Positions 16,105 through 26,479 are shown, counted from the first letter of the stretch. The stretch: 64,000 bases of DNA from Streptomyces amritsarensis (GCF_001953875.1 NZ_MQUR01000005.1:62001-126000), one strand, 5' to 3'. Notes: generated from the sequence alone by a model not told the origin. Made by a program: numbers and translations.

Positions 16105-17313
16105 TCAGGCCGTGGCCGGCTGCCGCTCGGTGGCGGCAGGGGAGGAGCCGTCGGTGCCGCCCTTCGCGCTCCGCAGGTCCGGAAGGAGGGTGAACAGACC
16201 GAGGAAGGCCATGACCACGCCCAGTACGAGCGGCGCCCGGAGCCCGTAGGCGTTGATCCCGACACCGCCGAGCCAGGAGCCGATGACGATGCCGAGGGTG
16301 ATGAAGGACGAGTGCACGGTGTTGACCAGCGGGCGGGCGTTCGCGGTGCGCTGGACCCGGGTGATCATGCAGGGGTTCATCGTGACGCCGACCAGGCCGA
16401 TGCCCATCATGAAGATCAGGGCGGGCGCGGTGACCTCGGCGAAGAGGGCGAAGCCGGCGAGGAAGACCATGTTCAGGCCGAGCCCGACGAGCTGGGTCAC
16501 GATGGTGTGCCGGTCGGCGAAGCGGCCCACGATGTTGTTGCCGACGACGGTCGCGGCGCCGTAGGCGACGAGCAGCCAGGGCACCGCTCCCTCGCTGAAG
16601 CCCGTGAGCTCGGTGAGGATCGGGGTGAAGTAGCTGAACGCCGAGAAGGTCGCGCCGATGATCAGCGTGGAGGTGGAGAACACCAGCCACAGCCGGGGGT
16701 TCTTGAAGGCGCGCATCTCCTCCCTGACGGAGGAGCCGCCCTCCGACTCGGCGCCGGTCACGGACGGTACGCCGAAGACCGTGGCCAGGGCCGCGACCAC
16801 GGTCAGGGCGGAGATCGCCCAGAACGCGGCCCGCCAGCCCAGCTGCCCGCCCACGAAGGTGGAGATGGGCAGGCCGAGCAGGGTGCCGAGCATCAGGCCG
16901 TTCATGGCGGCGCCGATGGCCTTGCCGCGTATCTCGGGTTCGGTGATCTCGGCGACGACCGAGAGCGACACGCCGAAGAAGGCGGAGGAGGCGACACCGG
17001 TGATGACGCGGCCGACGGCCATCGTCGTGTAGTCGGTGGACAGCGCGGCCAGGATGTTGCCGCCGAGGAAGACGGCGAAGAGGACCATCAGGGCGCTCTT
17101 GTGCGGGAGCTTCAGCACGGCGGTCGCCAGGAACGGCCCGCCGAGGGCCATGGCGACGGCGAACGCCGTGATGAGGTAGCCGACTTGGGGGATGGTGGCA
17201 CCCAGCCCCTCGGAGATCTGGGGCATCAGGCCGGCCACCACGAATTCGCTGGTGACCATGGCGAAGATGCCGAGGGCGAGGACGTACACGGCCTTGGGCA
17301 CGGCCGTCACCAC
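16105..17313 (-). CDS. MFS drug-efflux transporter (DHA1 family)
   Basis: A 402-residue transporter with twelve predicted membrane segments. The motif A-like loop GRFADRH and the motif C-like GAAMNGLMLGTLLGLP segment place it among the DHA1/AraJ-type drug:proton antiporters. It would export a small hydrophobic compound. The gene begins just below the palindrome AACGATCGTT, and a second copy of that site precedes the TetR gene upstream, so the regulator probably controls this exporter. It may serve the adjacent biosynthetic operon as self-resistance, which is inference from context. Confidence 0.87.
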   Translation of the reverse strand: MVTAVPKAVYVLALGIFAMVTSEFVVAGLMPQISEGLGATIPQVGYLITAFAVAMALGGPFLATAVLKLPHKSALMVLFAVFLGGNILAALSTDYTTMAVGRVITGVASSAFFGVSLSVVAEITEPEIRGKAIGAAMNGLMLGTLLGLPISTFVGGQLGWRAAFWAISALTVVAALATVFGVPSVTGAESEGGSSVREEMRAFKNPRLWLVFSTSTLIIGATFSAFSYFTPILTELTGFSEGAVPWLLVAYGAATVVGNNIVGRFADRHTIVTQLVGLGLNMVFLAGFALFAEVTAPALIFMMGIGLVGVTMNPCMITRVQRTANARPLVNTVHSSFITLGIVIGSWLGGVGINAYGLRAPLVLGVVMAFLGLFTLLPDLRSAKGGTDGSSPAATERQPATA

Positions 17314-17326
17314 CTTTCTGTAAATA

Positions 17327-17343
17327 AACGATCGTTCCAGAAC
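17327..17343. promoter_or_regulatory. TetR operator upstream of the MFS gene
   Basis: AACGATCGTTCCAGAAC includes the perfect palindrome AACGATCGTT and matches the site at 18033 over its right 14 bases with two changes. It lies 14 bases upstream of the MFS start. Confidence 0.6.
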
Positions 17344-17417
17344 TTGGGCAGGCGCAACCCGGGTGCGGAGCAGCCGAATTGAAGGTCAGCCGGTCAGCCG
17401 GACGGCCGGGGTGGCCG

Positions 17418-18011
17418 TCAGGCGGTGCTGGACAGGCCCCTGAGGGCCTGGTCGACGACCTGCGCCAGGTAGTCCCGGCCCGCGGTCCGCTCCATCACGC
17501 GCAGCCCCTGGGTGAGGGTGACGAGGAAGCGGGCGGTGGCCCGGACGTCGGTACCGGGCGCCAGCTCGCCGCCGGCCCGGGCCCGCAGCAGGAGGTAGGC
17601 GAAGGCCTCCTCCAGTGAGCCCAGCGCACCGCCGAGCCGCTCGGCCGCCTTCTCGTCCCCCGGCAGCCGCTCCAGCACGCCGTGCGTGACCATGCACCCG
17701 CCGCGCAGCGGGTCGGCCAGCGCGGAATCGACGTACGAGAGGAGGAAGGCGCGCAGGACCGGCAGGGCCGGGCCGGTGCCGGACTCGGCGAGGTTCACCC
17801 GGGCCCGGTCCGCCTCGACGGCGCAGTACAGGTCCAGGGCCTTGAGGTACAGGTCGTGCTTGGAGCCGTAGGCGGAGTACATGCTGGAGCGGTTGATGCC
17901 CAGCGCGTCCACCAGGTCCTGGATCGAGGTGGCCTCGTACCCCTGGCGGCGGAAGAGTTCCATCGCCGCCACCAGGGCGGTCTGCGGGTCGAACTCCTTG
18001 GGCCTGGCCAT
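17418..18011 (-). CDS. TetR-family regulator of the efflux gene
   Basis: A 197-residue TetR regulator. The N-terminal HTH reads MARPKEFDPQTALVAAM and ATSIQDLVDALGINRSSMY; the cysteine in RGGCMVTH around residue 108 and the TetR_C_6-like C-terminus resemble YcdC/NemR-type sensors of electrophiles or drugs. Similar palindromes precede its own start (18033) and the downstream MFS gene (17327), so it probably represses both. The start at 18011 is preferred to one two codons upstream because MARPKEF is the family start. Confidence 0.85.
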   Translation of the reverse strand: MARPKEFDPQTALVAAMELFRRQGYEATSIQDLVDALGINRSSMYSAYGSKHDLYLKALDLYCAVEADRARVNLAESGTGPALPVLRAFLLSYVDSALADPLRGGCMVTHGVLERLPGDEKAAERLGGALGSLEEAFAYLLLRARAGGELAPGTDVRATARFLVTLTQGLRVMERTAGRDYLAQVVDQALRGLSSTA

Positions 18012-18032
18012 GGGCACGAGGCTACCCCTCCC

Positions 18033-18050
18033 AACCGGTCGTTTCAGAAC
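18033..18050. promoter_or_regulatory. TetR operator upstream of the regulator gene
   Basis: AACCGGTCGTTTCAGAAC shares GRTCGTTYCAGAAC with the site at 17327-17343 and is read in the same direction. It lies 22 bases upstream of the TetR start and 20 bases from the cupin stop. Confidence 0.6.
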
Positions 18051-18069
18051 GGCGGCGCGGCAGTCGGGA

Positions 18070-18576
18070 TCAGTCGAAACCGGCCGGGATCACACCGTGG
18101 CGCGCCCCCGCCTCGGCCACGCCGGGCGGGTCCTCCACCGGCACCGGCATGCCCGCGGTGGGCTCCGTGCCGGCCTCCAGGAAGAAGTTCTCCACGCCGC
18201 CCGGAGTGAAGATGAGCAGCAGCTTCGCCGAGTGCAGGGAGTGGTTGTGGAACTGGTGCGCGGTGCCGCGCGGCACGAACACGAAGTCCCCGGTGCCCGC
18301 CTCGTAGGTGTGCTCGGCCACCCGGATGGTCAGCCGGCCGTCCAGGACGTAGAACGCCTCGTCCTCGTCGGCGTGCCGGTGCGGGGGCGGACCCCCGCCG
18401 GGCGGGACCGAGGCCTCCAGTACGGCGATGGACCCGCCCGTCTCGGCCGCGCCGGCCTTGACGCTGTAGACGTCACCGGACAGCCAGACGGCCTTCCCGC
18501 CGCCGGCCGGCACGTGCAGCACCCGCCGCACCTGCGTCGGCACCTCGGCCTGCTGTGTCGCTTCGAACAAGGACAT
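18070..18576 (-). CDS. cupin-domain protein
   Basis: A 168-residue single-cupin protein. The metal-binding motif 1 is PPHRHADEDEAFYVLDG (two His and a Glu) and motif 2 is PRGTAHQFHN, so the metal site appears intact. Cupins of this form act as dioxygenases, isomerases or small-molecule sensors. It lies 4 bases after the formyltransferase gene and is the last gene of the leftward biosynthetic run. Catalysis on the pathway product is plausible but unproven. Confidence 0.82.
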   Translation of the reverse strand: MSLFEATQQAEVPTQVRRVLHVPAGGGKAVWLSGDVYSVKAGAAETGGSIAVLEASVPPGGGPPPHRHADEDEAFYVLDGRLTIRVAEHTYEAGTGDFVFVPRGTAHQFHNHSLHSAKLLLIFTPGGVENFFLEAGTEPTAGMPVPVEDPPGVAEAGARHGVIPAGFD

Positions 18577-18579
18577 CGT

Positions 18580-19542
18580 TCACCCCACCGTCGTCGCTTC
18601 GCCGAGGAGCGCGAGGGCCGGGTCGTCGACGGCCACCTCGCGTCCACCGCACTCCACCGTGACCAGCCGCAGCCAGTCGCCGTCCGCGCACGCCACGTAC
18701 AGCCCGCCGCCGTCGCACACCAGCGTGCCCGGCGGCCGCGCGCCGAGCGCCGGGCGGTCGTCCTCGCCGTACGCCGCCGACAGCAGCCGGATGCGCTGCC
18801 CGCCGGGCGCGGTGAACCAGGCGCCGGGGCTGCGGTAGGCGGCCCGGACGTGGCGCTCCACGACGGCGGCCGGCAGGGAGAAGTCCAGCCGGTAGTGCTC
18901 GTCCCGCGGCCGCCCGTAGTAGGAGCGGCGGGAGACGTCCTGGGGCGTGCGCTCCAGGGTGTCCTCCACCAGGTGCGGGATCAGGTCGAGGAGCATCAGG
19001 ACGTTGGCCCGCTCCTGCATGGTGCGCAGCTCCAGCCCGGTCTCGCGTCCCGAGAGCGGGATGTGGTGCTGCATCAGCAGGTCGCCGTCGTCGAGCTTGC
19101 GACCCATCTCGATGGCGGACACGGAGCTGGCCGAGGCGCCCTCGCGGACCATCCAGTAGAACGGCGCGAGCCCGGCGAACTCGGGCAGCGGCGAGGGGTG
19201 GAAGTTGACGGCGGTGCGCCGCGGCAGGTCCAGCAGCGGCGGCTTGAGGAGCTGCTGGAAGTTGCCGACGAGGAAGTAGTCGGCCTCCAGGGCGGCCAGC
19301 GCCGCCACCGCGTCGGGGTCGTTGACCGAGCGCGGGCGCAGGACGCGTACGCCCAGGGCGCGCGCCTGGTCGGCGACGTCGACGGCCTCCTCGTCGTCGG
19401 TGAAGTACGAGCACAGCTTCCCGGGCGGCGAGGTGACCACGGCGGCCAGTTCCACGTCCGGGTGGCCGTGCAGGATGCTCAGGAACGGTGATCCGAGTTT
19501 GGAGTTGACTTCGGTGAACAGCACAACACGTATGGAATCCAT
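18580..19542 (-). CDS. formyltransferase (Fmt/PurN-like fold)
   Basis: A 320-residue protein with the folate-dependent formyltransferase domain (about 1-190) and a C-terminal OB-like domain (about 205-310). The catalytic triad is present: Asn113 and His115 in NFHPSPLPEFAG, and an Asp near 151 in KLDDGDLL. It is not a housekeeping methionyl-tRNA formyltransferase by context: it sits in a run of flavoenzymes and a chorismate mutase. It probably transfers a formyl group from 10-formyl-tetrahydrofolate to an amine or hydroxylamine of a small metabolite. The acceptor is unknown. Confidence 0.8.
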   Translation of the reverse strand: MDSIRVVLFTEVNSKLGSPFLSILHGHPDVELAAVVTSPPGKLCSYFTDDEEAVDVADQARALGVRVLRPRSVNDPDAVAALAALEADYFLVGNFQQLLKPPLLDLPRRTAVNFHPSPLPEFAGLAPFYWMVREGASASSVSAIEMGRKLDDGDLLMQHHIPLSGRETGLELRTMQERANVLMLLDLIPHLVEDTLERTPQDVSRRSYYGRPRDEHYRLDFSLPAAVVERHVRAAYRSPGAWFTAPGGQRIRLLSAAYGEDDRPALGARPPGTLVCDGGGLYVACADGDWLRLVTVECGGREVAVDDPALALLGEATTVG

Positions 19543-19572
19543 GACGGTTGGACGCTTTCTCGTCTTGTGTCT

Positions 19573-20751
19573 TTAGAAGAAGGGGGAGGTGGACCGGCCG
19601 CCCAGGAGGACGTTCCCGGTCAGCTGCAGGACGGAGTCCTGGGCGACCGCGTGCTGGCACATGGTGTTGGCGTCGCGCAGCCAGCGGTCGAGCGGGTTCG
19701 GCTTGTAGACGGACGACCCGCCGACGAGGTCGAACAGCTCGTGGACGATCGACCGGGCGGTGCGGAAGGCGTGGCGCCGGGCGATCGCGGTGGCCACCCG
19801 GGCGTCGTCGCTCAGCGCGCCGCCCGAGGAGAGCGCGTCCCACTGCACCTGGAGCGTGCTGAACACCCCGGCGCGGGCGGCGATCAGCTCGCCCTCCAGG
19901 CGGGCGATCGCCGACTGGATCCGGTAGTCGTCCCGCCACGGCGTGCCGGTCTCGCGGTCGGTGCGCTGCGCGGCCAGTTCCCGTACGTGGTCCAGCGCGG
20001 CGCGTGCCATGCCGAGCGGGATGCCGGGCATCTTGCGCAGGATGGCGTCCGGGGTGGCGTGCAGCGGACCGGTCCGCCGGGGGTCGGAGAAGGAGAAGGA
20101 CCGCTCCTCGGGCACGAACAGGTCGGTGCAGGAGTAGTCCTGCGAGCCGGAGCCGGCCAGGCCGGTCGTGTGCCAGGTGTCGTGGAACTCGTACGCGCCG
20201 GGCCGGGCGATCATCACCCGCCAGTGCCGCGGCGCTCCCGTGACCGGGTCGCTCTCCGGCTGCCCGTCCTCGTCGAAGACGTGCACGCCGGCGCCCAGCC
20301 AGTCGCAGTGCGAGGAGCCGGAGCCGAACTTCCACCGGCCGGTGACGCGGAAGCCGCCGGGGACCCGGACGGCCCTGCCCTGCGGGTAGATCCAGCCGGA
20401 GTTGGCCAGGTCCAGGGTCGGCCACATCTCGCGGGCCACCTCGTCGTCGAGGTAGCCGGAGTAGATCCCGGAGTCCATGCCGATCATCGCGCACCAGCCG
20501 ACGGAGACGTCGCCGGTGGAGAGGACCTCCAGGAGTTCGGCCTGCTGCATCGACGTCAGCTCCGGTCCGCCCCACGTCTTGGGCATGGCGGCACGGAACA
20601 CCCCGGCGCCGCGGAGCAGGTCCACGATGTCCTCGGGCAGCCGGCGCTCGGCCTCGATGCGCGCGGAGCTCTCCCGCAGGACCGGTACGAGCTCGCGGGC
20701 GCGGTCCAGGATCGCCTCGGCGGTGTCGGGTACGTACGGCGTCGTCGTCAT
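19573..20751 (-). CDS. acyl-CoA-dehydrogenase-like flavin monooxygenase
   Basis: A 392-residue protein of the class D flavin monooxygenases (HsaA/DszC/nitroso-synthase relatives), which share the acyl-CoA dehydrogenase fold. The motifs seen are MPKTWGGPELT, GWCAMIGM, GRWKFGSGSSHCDW and the C-terminal VGGSSVYKPNPLDRWLRDANTM. Such enzymes use reduced FMN or FAD supplied by a separate reductase, and a flavin reductase gene starts this operon. Reactions include C-hydroxylation of phenols or N-hydroxylation of amines. The ATG at 20751 is chosen because the family N-terminus begins there. Confidence 0.83.
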   Translation of the reverse strand: MTTTPYVPDTAEAILDRARELVPVLRESSARIEAERRLPEDIVDLLRGAGVFRAAMPKTWGGPELTSMQQAELLEVLSTGDVSVGWCAMIGMDSGIYSGYLDDEVAREMWPTLDLANSGWIYPQGRAVRVPGGFRVTGRWKFGSGSSHCDWLGAGVHVFDEDGQPESDPVTGAPRHWRVMIARPGAYEFHDTWHTTGLAGSGSQDYSCTDLFVPEERSFSFSDPRRTGPLHATPDAILRKMPGIPLGMARAALDHVRELAAQRTDRETGTPWRDDYRIQSAIARLEGELIAARAGVFSTLQVQWDALSSGGALSDDARVATAIARRHAFRTARSIVHELFDLVGGSSVYKPNPLDRWLRDANTMCQHAVAQDSVLQLTGNVLLGGRSTSPFF

Positions 20752-20798
20752 CACGTTCTCATCAGGGGTGCGGGTCGGGTGGGACGGGGCGGGGGCGC

Positions 20799-22289
20799 TC
20801 ACGCGTAGCGTCCGGCGGCCATGACCCCGAGGGGGTCGACGGCGGCGCGCAGGGCGCGCTGGAGGGCGGCCTCGGCGGCGGCGCCCCCCACGACGGAGCG
20901 GGCGTGCCCGGAGTCGAGGCGGTAGGGGCGCAGGCCGGCCTCGCCGAACCAGGTGTGGGCGAGGTCGAGGGCGCTGTGGGCCGCCCCGGCCTGCGTGGCC
21001 CGGTCGAACGGGAAGGACACGACGAGGTCGATGACGTCGGCGTCCAGGGCGTTGACCGTGGAGCCGGGCCGGATGCCGGTGGCGAGGTGGATGCGGTCCA
21101 GGATGTCCAGGGCCCGCACCACCGAGGCGCCGTCGAAGGGCAGGAACGGCAGGAAGAACAGCCAGCCGTTGCCGTCGGCGTCCACCCGGTCGGCGGTCAC
21201 GCCGGTGGCGGAGGCGAGCATGCGCTCGTTGTGCGCGACCGAACCGCGGTAGGCGGCGTCCACCACATGGGCGACGACGTCGTCGTCGGCGGGAGGCTGC
21301 TCGTCGTCGCCGGGTGCGGCGGAGGTGAACAGGCCCGTCTCGGCCATCTCGGCCAGCAGGGCCGCCTTGAGGGCGCCGGCCGAGCGGTCGGTGCCCTCCA
21401 CGCTCATGTGGGCGACGTAGCCGCCGGCGGTGTCCCCGCCGCCGTAGGTCGCCGTCGAAGCGGTGTCGTAGACCTTGACCACACCGGAGACCAGGCCGTT
21501 CGCCTTCCACGTGCGCAGCGCGTCGACCGCCTCGGCCAGCGCCTCGCGGTGGAACCGTGCGCGGACGGTGCTCTGGCGCCGCGGGCGCGGCAGCAGCCGG
21601 ACCACGGCGGCGGTCACGATCCCGAAGTCGGACTGCGTGAACAGGTGCAGCAGGCTGGGCCCGAGACCGAGCGGGTTGAAGCCGTCGCCCTTGCCGTGCG
21701 AGGTGTCGCCCGGCCACCAGCCGATGTGCGCGACCGAGCCGTCGGGCAGCACGACCTCCAGGCCGAGCAGGTCCTCGGTGCGCTGGTGGCGCAGTCCGAC
21801 CCCGCGGTCCACCGTGTTGCCCACGACGCTGGTGTGGCCGGAGGAGGCGGTGACGTTCAGCATCCGGCCGGTGCCGGCGAGCCGTTCGGAGAGCTCCTTC
21901 TGCGTGACGCCCGGCTCGACGACGGCGTAGCCGGCCTCGGTGTCGAGCTCGCGCAGGGCGCCGAGTCCGTCCAGTTCGACGCGTACGACGGGTCCGGCGG
22001 CCGGCTCCTTGGATCCCAGCCCCCAGTTGCGGCCGGTGGACACGGCCTGTAGGCCGGGGAGTTCGCCGCCGGAGGCCTTGGCGTGGTGGAAGGCCCCGAC
22101 GAGGGCGCGGACGTCGGCGACGGAGCCGGGCCGCAGCACGGCGCGGGTGTCGCGGGACGTGAAGGCGGACACGTTGGGGGCCGGGGGCAGCGGCGCCGTG
22201 GCGTCGTGCCGCACGCGCTCCGCGCCGAGCGCCTCCTTCAGCTCCTCCAGGACGGCCTTGAGATCCGGGTACAGGGACGGGTCTTGCAT
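20799..22289 (-). CDS. FAD-linked oxidase (VAO/PCMH family)
   Basis: A 496-residue flavoprotein of the vanillyl-alcohol oxidase family. The PCMH FAD-binding domain covers about residues 50-240, with SGGELPGLQAVSTGRNWGLG and GHTSVVGNTVDRGVGL; the cap domain follows and ends in PLGVMAAGRYA. The shape is nearest to 4-cresol dehydrogenase and VAO, which oxidise para-substituted phenols. This fits a pathway from prephenate or 4-hydroxyphenylpyruvate, since a chorismate mutase is the upstream neighbour. No obvious flavin-linking Tyr or His was identified. Confidence 0.8.
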   Translation of the reverse strand: MQDPSLYPDLKAVLEELKEALGAERVRHDATAPLPPAPNVSAFTSRDTRAVLRPGSVADVRALVGAFHHAKASGGELPGLQAVSTGRNWGLGSKEPAAGPVVRVELDGLGALRELDTEAGYAVVEPGVTQKELSERLAGTGRMLNVTASSGHTSVVGNTVDRGVGLRHQRTEDLLGLEVVLPDGSVAHIGWWPGDTSHGKGDGFNPLGLGPSLLHLFTQSDFGIVTAAVVRLLPRPRRQSTVRARFHREALAEAVDALRTWKANGLVSGVVKVYDTASTATYGGGDTAGGYVAHMSVEGTDRSAGALKAALLAEMAETGLFTSAAPGDDEQPPADDDVVAHVVDAAYRGSVAHNERMLASATGVTADRVDADGNGWLFFLPFLPFDGASVVRALDILDRIHLATGIRPGSTVNALDADVIDLVVSFPFDRATQAGAAHSALDLAHTWFGEAGLRPYRLDSGHARSVVGGAAAEAALQRALRAAVDPLGVMAAGRYA

Positions 22290-22347
22290 GTCTCGACCTC
22301 GATCGTGATGTGGGTGGTCGGTGAGGTGGACGACGGGCTGGTACGGG

Positions 22348-22722
22348 CTACGCCGGGGACTGCACGGGACGGGTGGGCGCGCAGTCGCCGAGGTAGACGG
22401 GTGCGAGCGGACCGCACGAGGTGACGTGGGCCAGGACGCGTACGGTGCGGGCGGGTGCTCCGGACCAGGCGGTGTCGGCCGCGCACAGCGCGGGCACCTC
22501 CCAGCCGTCCTCGCGCAGGGCGAGGGCCGGGGTGTCGCTGGTGAGGTCCAGGCTGCAGGTGAAGATCAGGCTGATGACGGCGTCGCGTTCCAGTCCGTTG
22601 CGGACGAGGAGTTCGCCGACGAGCGTGCGGGTGGCGTCCGCGATCTGCCGCGGGCTGTCCTCGGCCACCGTGATCCCCCCGCGCACGGCCCGTACGGCCG
22701 CGGGGCCGGGGGCGGGGCTCAC
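22348..22722 (-). CDS. AroH-type chorismate mutase
   Basis: A 124-residue protein that follows the trimeric AroH chorismate mutase of Bacillus subtilis: VRAVRGGITVAEDSP (active-site Arg7), VISLIFTCSLDLTSDTPALA, VRVLAHV (Arg90) and VYLG (Tyr108). It would convert chorismate to prephenate. The catalytic Glu78 of the family aligns with an Asp here (LCAADTAW), which may lower activity or alter regulation. The GTG start overlaps the flavin-reductase stop. A separate AroQ-type chorismate mutase occurs at 28067, so this one is probably dedicated to the biosynthetic operon. Confidence 0.82.
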   Translation of the reverse strand: MSPAPGPAAVRAVRGGITVAEDSPRQIADATRTLVGELLVRNGLERDAVISLIFTCSLDLTSDTPALALREDGWEVPALCAADTAWSGAPARTVRVLAHVTSCGPLAPVYLGDCAPTRPVQSPA

Positions 22723-23258
22723 TGCGCGGCCGCGGGGGCGGGCGTCAGCCGGCCCCGGTGGAACAGCAGCGCGCCGCCGGTGTCCTCGCCGGGCCGCACG
22801 TGCTCCACGCGGGCGAGGAAAAGCGTGTGGTCCCCGCCGGGGAACCGCTCCTCGATCCGGCAGTCGAGCGAGGCCAGGGCGCCGGGCAGGTACGGGCGGG
22901 AGGTCTCGCCGTCGGTGGCGAAGTGCCCCTCCAGGGCGTGCCCGAAGGGCTTGTCGCGGGCGGCGAACAGCCGCGCCACCTCGTCCTGCCGGTCGGAGAG
23001 CAGGTGGACCTGGAACTCCCCGCTCGAGTCGATCGACGGATACGTGCGGGACGACTTCATGACGGAGACCAGCACGCGGGGCGGTTCGAGCGAGATCGAG
23101 ACGAACGAGTTCGCGGTCATCGCCGCCGCGCGGGCGCCCCGACCGGACGACACCACGGTGACGCCCGTCGGGAACAGCCGCATCACGGCCCGGAGATCGT
23201 CCGGCGGCGCGGATGCGGATCGGGCTACGGGCCTGGCTGGGCCCAGAGTTGTGGCCAT
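22719..23258 (-). CDS. flavin reductase (HpaC-like)
   Basis: A 179-residue FMN-binding split-barrel reductase. The family sequence FPTGVTVVSSG, TANSFVSISLEPPRVLVSV and LASLDCRIEERFPGGDHTLFLARV are all present. It would reduce FMN or FAD with NAD(P)H and hand it to the class D monooxygenase encoded three genes downstream. It is the first gene of the leftward operon, preceded by CTGAGGAGGGGGAC and an AT-rich promoter region containing the partial palindrome at 23292. Confidence 0.88.
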   Translation of the reverse strand: MATTLGPARPVARSASAPPDDLRAVMRLFPTGVTVVSSGRGARAAAMTANSFVSISLEPPRVLVSVMKSSRTYPSIDSSGEFQVHLLSDRQDEVARLFAARDKPFGHALEGHFATDGETSRPYLPGALASLDCRIEERFPGGDHTLFLARVEHVRPGEDTGGALLFHRGRLTPAPAAAQ

Positions 23259-23291
23259 GTCCCCCTCCTCAGGAGTTATCGGCGGAAGAAA

Positions 23292-23308
23292 ACTTAACAG
23301 AGTTTAGT
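23292..23308. promoter_or_regulatory. AT-rich palindrome upstream of the biosynthetic operon
   Basis: ACTTAACAGAGTTTAGT is a near-palindrome (ACTTAAC against ACTAAACT) 34 bases upstream of the flavin-reductase start, in a low-G+C stretch of about 60 bases. It is a candidate operator. A regulator cannot be named; the TetR at 17418 has a different apparent site. Confidence 0.4.
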
Positions 23309-23463
23309 AACGATGGAAACCCAGGTCAGGGGCCTGTGGATCGCCTTTAACGCAATCGAAATTGGCTTTGGACCATGGAGTTAACGGAGGGGGTTGGCTC
23401 GGTGGCCAGGCCTGCAACGCCGGCGGCCCGGAGGGGCCCGCCCGCGGAGGCCGGAAACGGAAG

Positions 23464-23496
23464 CGGGCCCGGCCCCCTGGCGAGGGGTCGGGCCCG
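23464..23496. terminator. GC-rich hairpin in the 23.3-23.6 kb gap
   Basis: A 13-bp stem (CGGGCCCGGCCCC / GGGGTCGGGCCCG, one G-U) with a 7-base loop. It lies in the 372-base gap between the flavin reductase and phosphatase genes. A second, smaller hairpin (GGGGAACC / GGTTCCCC, 23604-23623) sits just beyond the phosphatase stop and is probably its terminator. Nothing else convincing was seen in the gap. Confidence 0.55.
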
Positions 23497-23630
23497 AGTC
23501 TTCGTCGGTGCGTTGGGGTATGACTACCCGCTGGGTCCACCGGCTGAACCGCAATCAGGCCATCATGTTGTGCGCGATCGTCCGCGCGAAGATCGTGCGT
23601 GAAGGGGAACCGGGCGGTTCCCCCCGCGCG

Positions 23631-24314
23631 TCAGGAGAGCTTGCCGCCGTAGTCCGGGAGCTTGACGGTGCGCTCGGCGTGACCGCCGACCAGGTCGGTG
23701 GGGCTGTTGCCGATGTTGGCGATGATCGTGTAACCGCGGGCCTCGATCTCCGTGCGCTTGGCCGTCTTGTACCGGCTGACCTCCTCGAAGAGGTCGGGCA
23801 GGTCGCGGACGTAGAGCCCCGACACCGGGTAGCCGACGGCCTTGAGGTTGTACTCGGTGAGGGAGTGGATGATGCCGGGGCGGGCCGTGACGAAGAAGAC
23901 GGCCACGCCGCGCTCGTGGGCGTACTGGGTCAGCGCGCGGACCTTGGCGATCGCCGGCGTCGGGTAGGTCCAGAACCAGTGGAAGTCCGTCTCCAGCGAG
24001 GTGTTGTCGATGTCGAGGACGAGGGCCGGCTTCTCGCCGGCGGGCGAGTTCGCGATGCGCTGCTCGATGGCCGGACGGGCCGCGTCGACGATGGCGGCCA
24101 CCTCCCGCTGCCAGGCGGCGTAGTCGATGCCGAGGATCGCCGCGTTCCCGCCGGGTGCGGACGTGTTCGCCGACGCGGAGACGGGTGCGGGCGCGGGCGC
24201 GGCGGCGGGGGCCGCCTCGGCCGCGGTGGCCGGAACGAGCGTCAGGACGGCGGCCGCTGCGGCGAGGCCGGCGGCGGCGGTACGGGGCGTTCGGGTGCGG
24301 CGGGACAGGCGCAT
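23631..24314 (-). CDS. secreted HAD-family acid phosphatase
   Basis: A 227-residue protein with a signal peptide (RRTRTPRTAAAGLAAAAAVL..., cleaved near residue 34) and an Ala/Pro-rich linker, then a class B/plant-type acid phosphatase domain. HAD motif I is VLDIDNTSLET, motif II lies in VFFVTARPG, and the late Asp motif is NIGNSPTDLVG. It would hydrolyse phosphomonoesters outside the cell. The ATG at 24314 has CCGAGGAG eight bases upstream. Confidence 0.87.
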   Translation of the reverse strand: MRLSRRTRTPRTAAAGLAAAAAVLTLVPATAAEAAPAAAPAPAPVSASANTSAPGGNAAILGIDYAAWQREVAAIVDAARPAIEQRIANSPAGEKPALVLDIDNTSLETDFHWFWTYPTPAIAKVRALTQYAHERGVAVFFVTARPGIIHSLTEYNLKAVGYPVSGLYVRDLPDLFEEVSRYKTAKRTEIEARGYTIIANIGNSPTDLVGGHAERTVKLPDYGGKLS

Positions 24315-24394
24315 GTGGGGTGCTCCTCGGTCACGAATTGACATGGACGTGACCAGAGTTGGCGAGAACCGCACCCATGTCTACTGGCCGGTAG

Positions 24395-26287
<1,893 letters not shown>

Positions 26288-26307
26288 CCCCCACGGTCCA
26301 CGCACCG

Positions 26308-26350
26308 CCCCGTCCTTCCGGCCCGGCACCGACCGGCCGGAAGGACGGGG
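26308..26350 (+). terminator. terminator of the trypsin gene
   Basis: A perfect 16-bp stem (CCCCGTCCTTCCGGCC and its complement) with an 11-base loop, 20 bases after the stop codon. Confidence 0.85.
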
Positions 26351-26479
26351 CACACCCGCTTGCGACGTGGCACACGGCCGGACCGCCGCCCGGCCCCCGC
26401 GACACCCGCCCCCGCCGGTCCCGGGGGAGGAAACCGGCGACAGCGGGCGACGGTGGTGCACGGTGACCAGCGCGGCTGT

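Noticed and set aside
23520..23660. Small forward ORF (MTTRWVHRLNRNQAIMLCAI...)
   Set aside because: No ribosome site, runs into the phosphatase terminator and antisense to its 3' end; cannot be supported.
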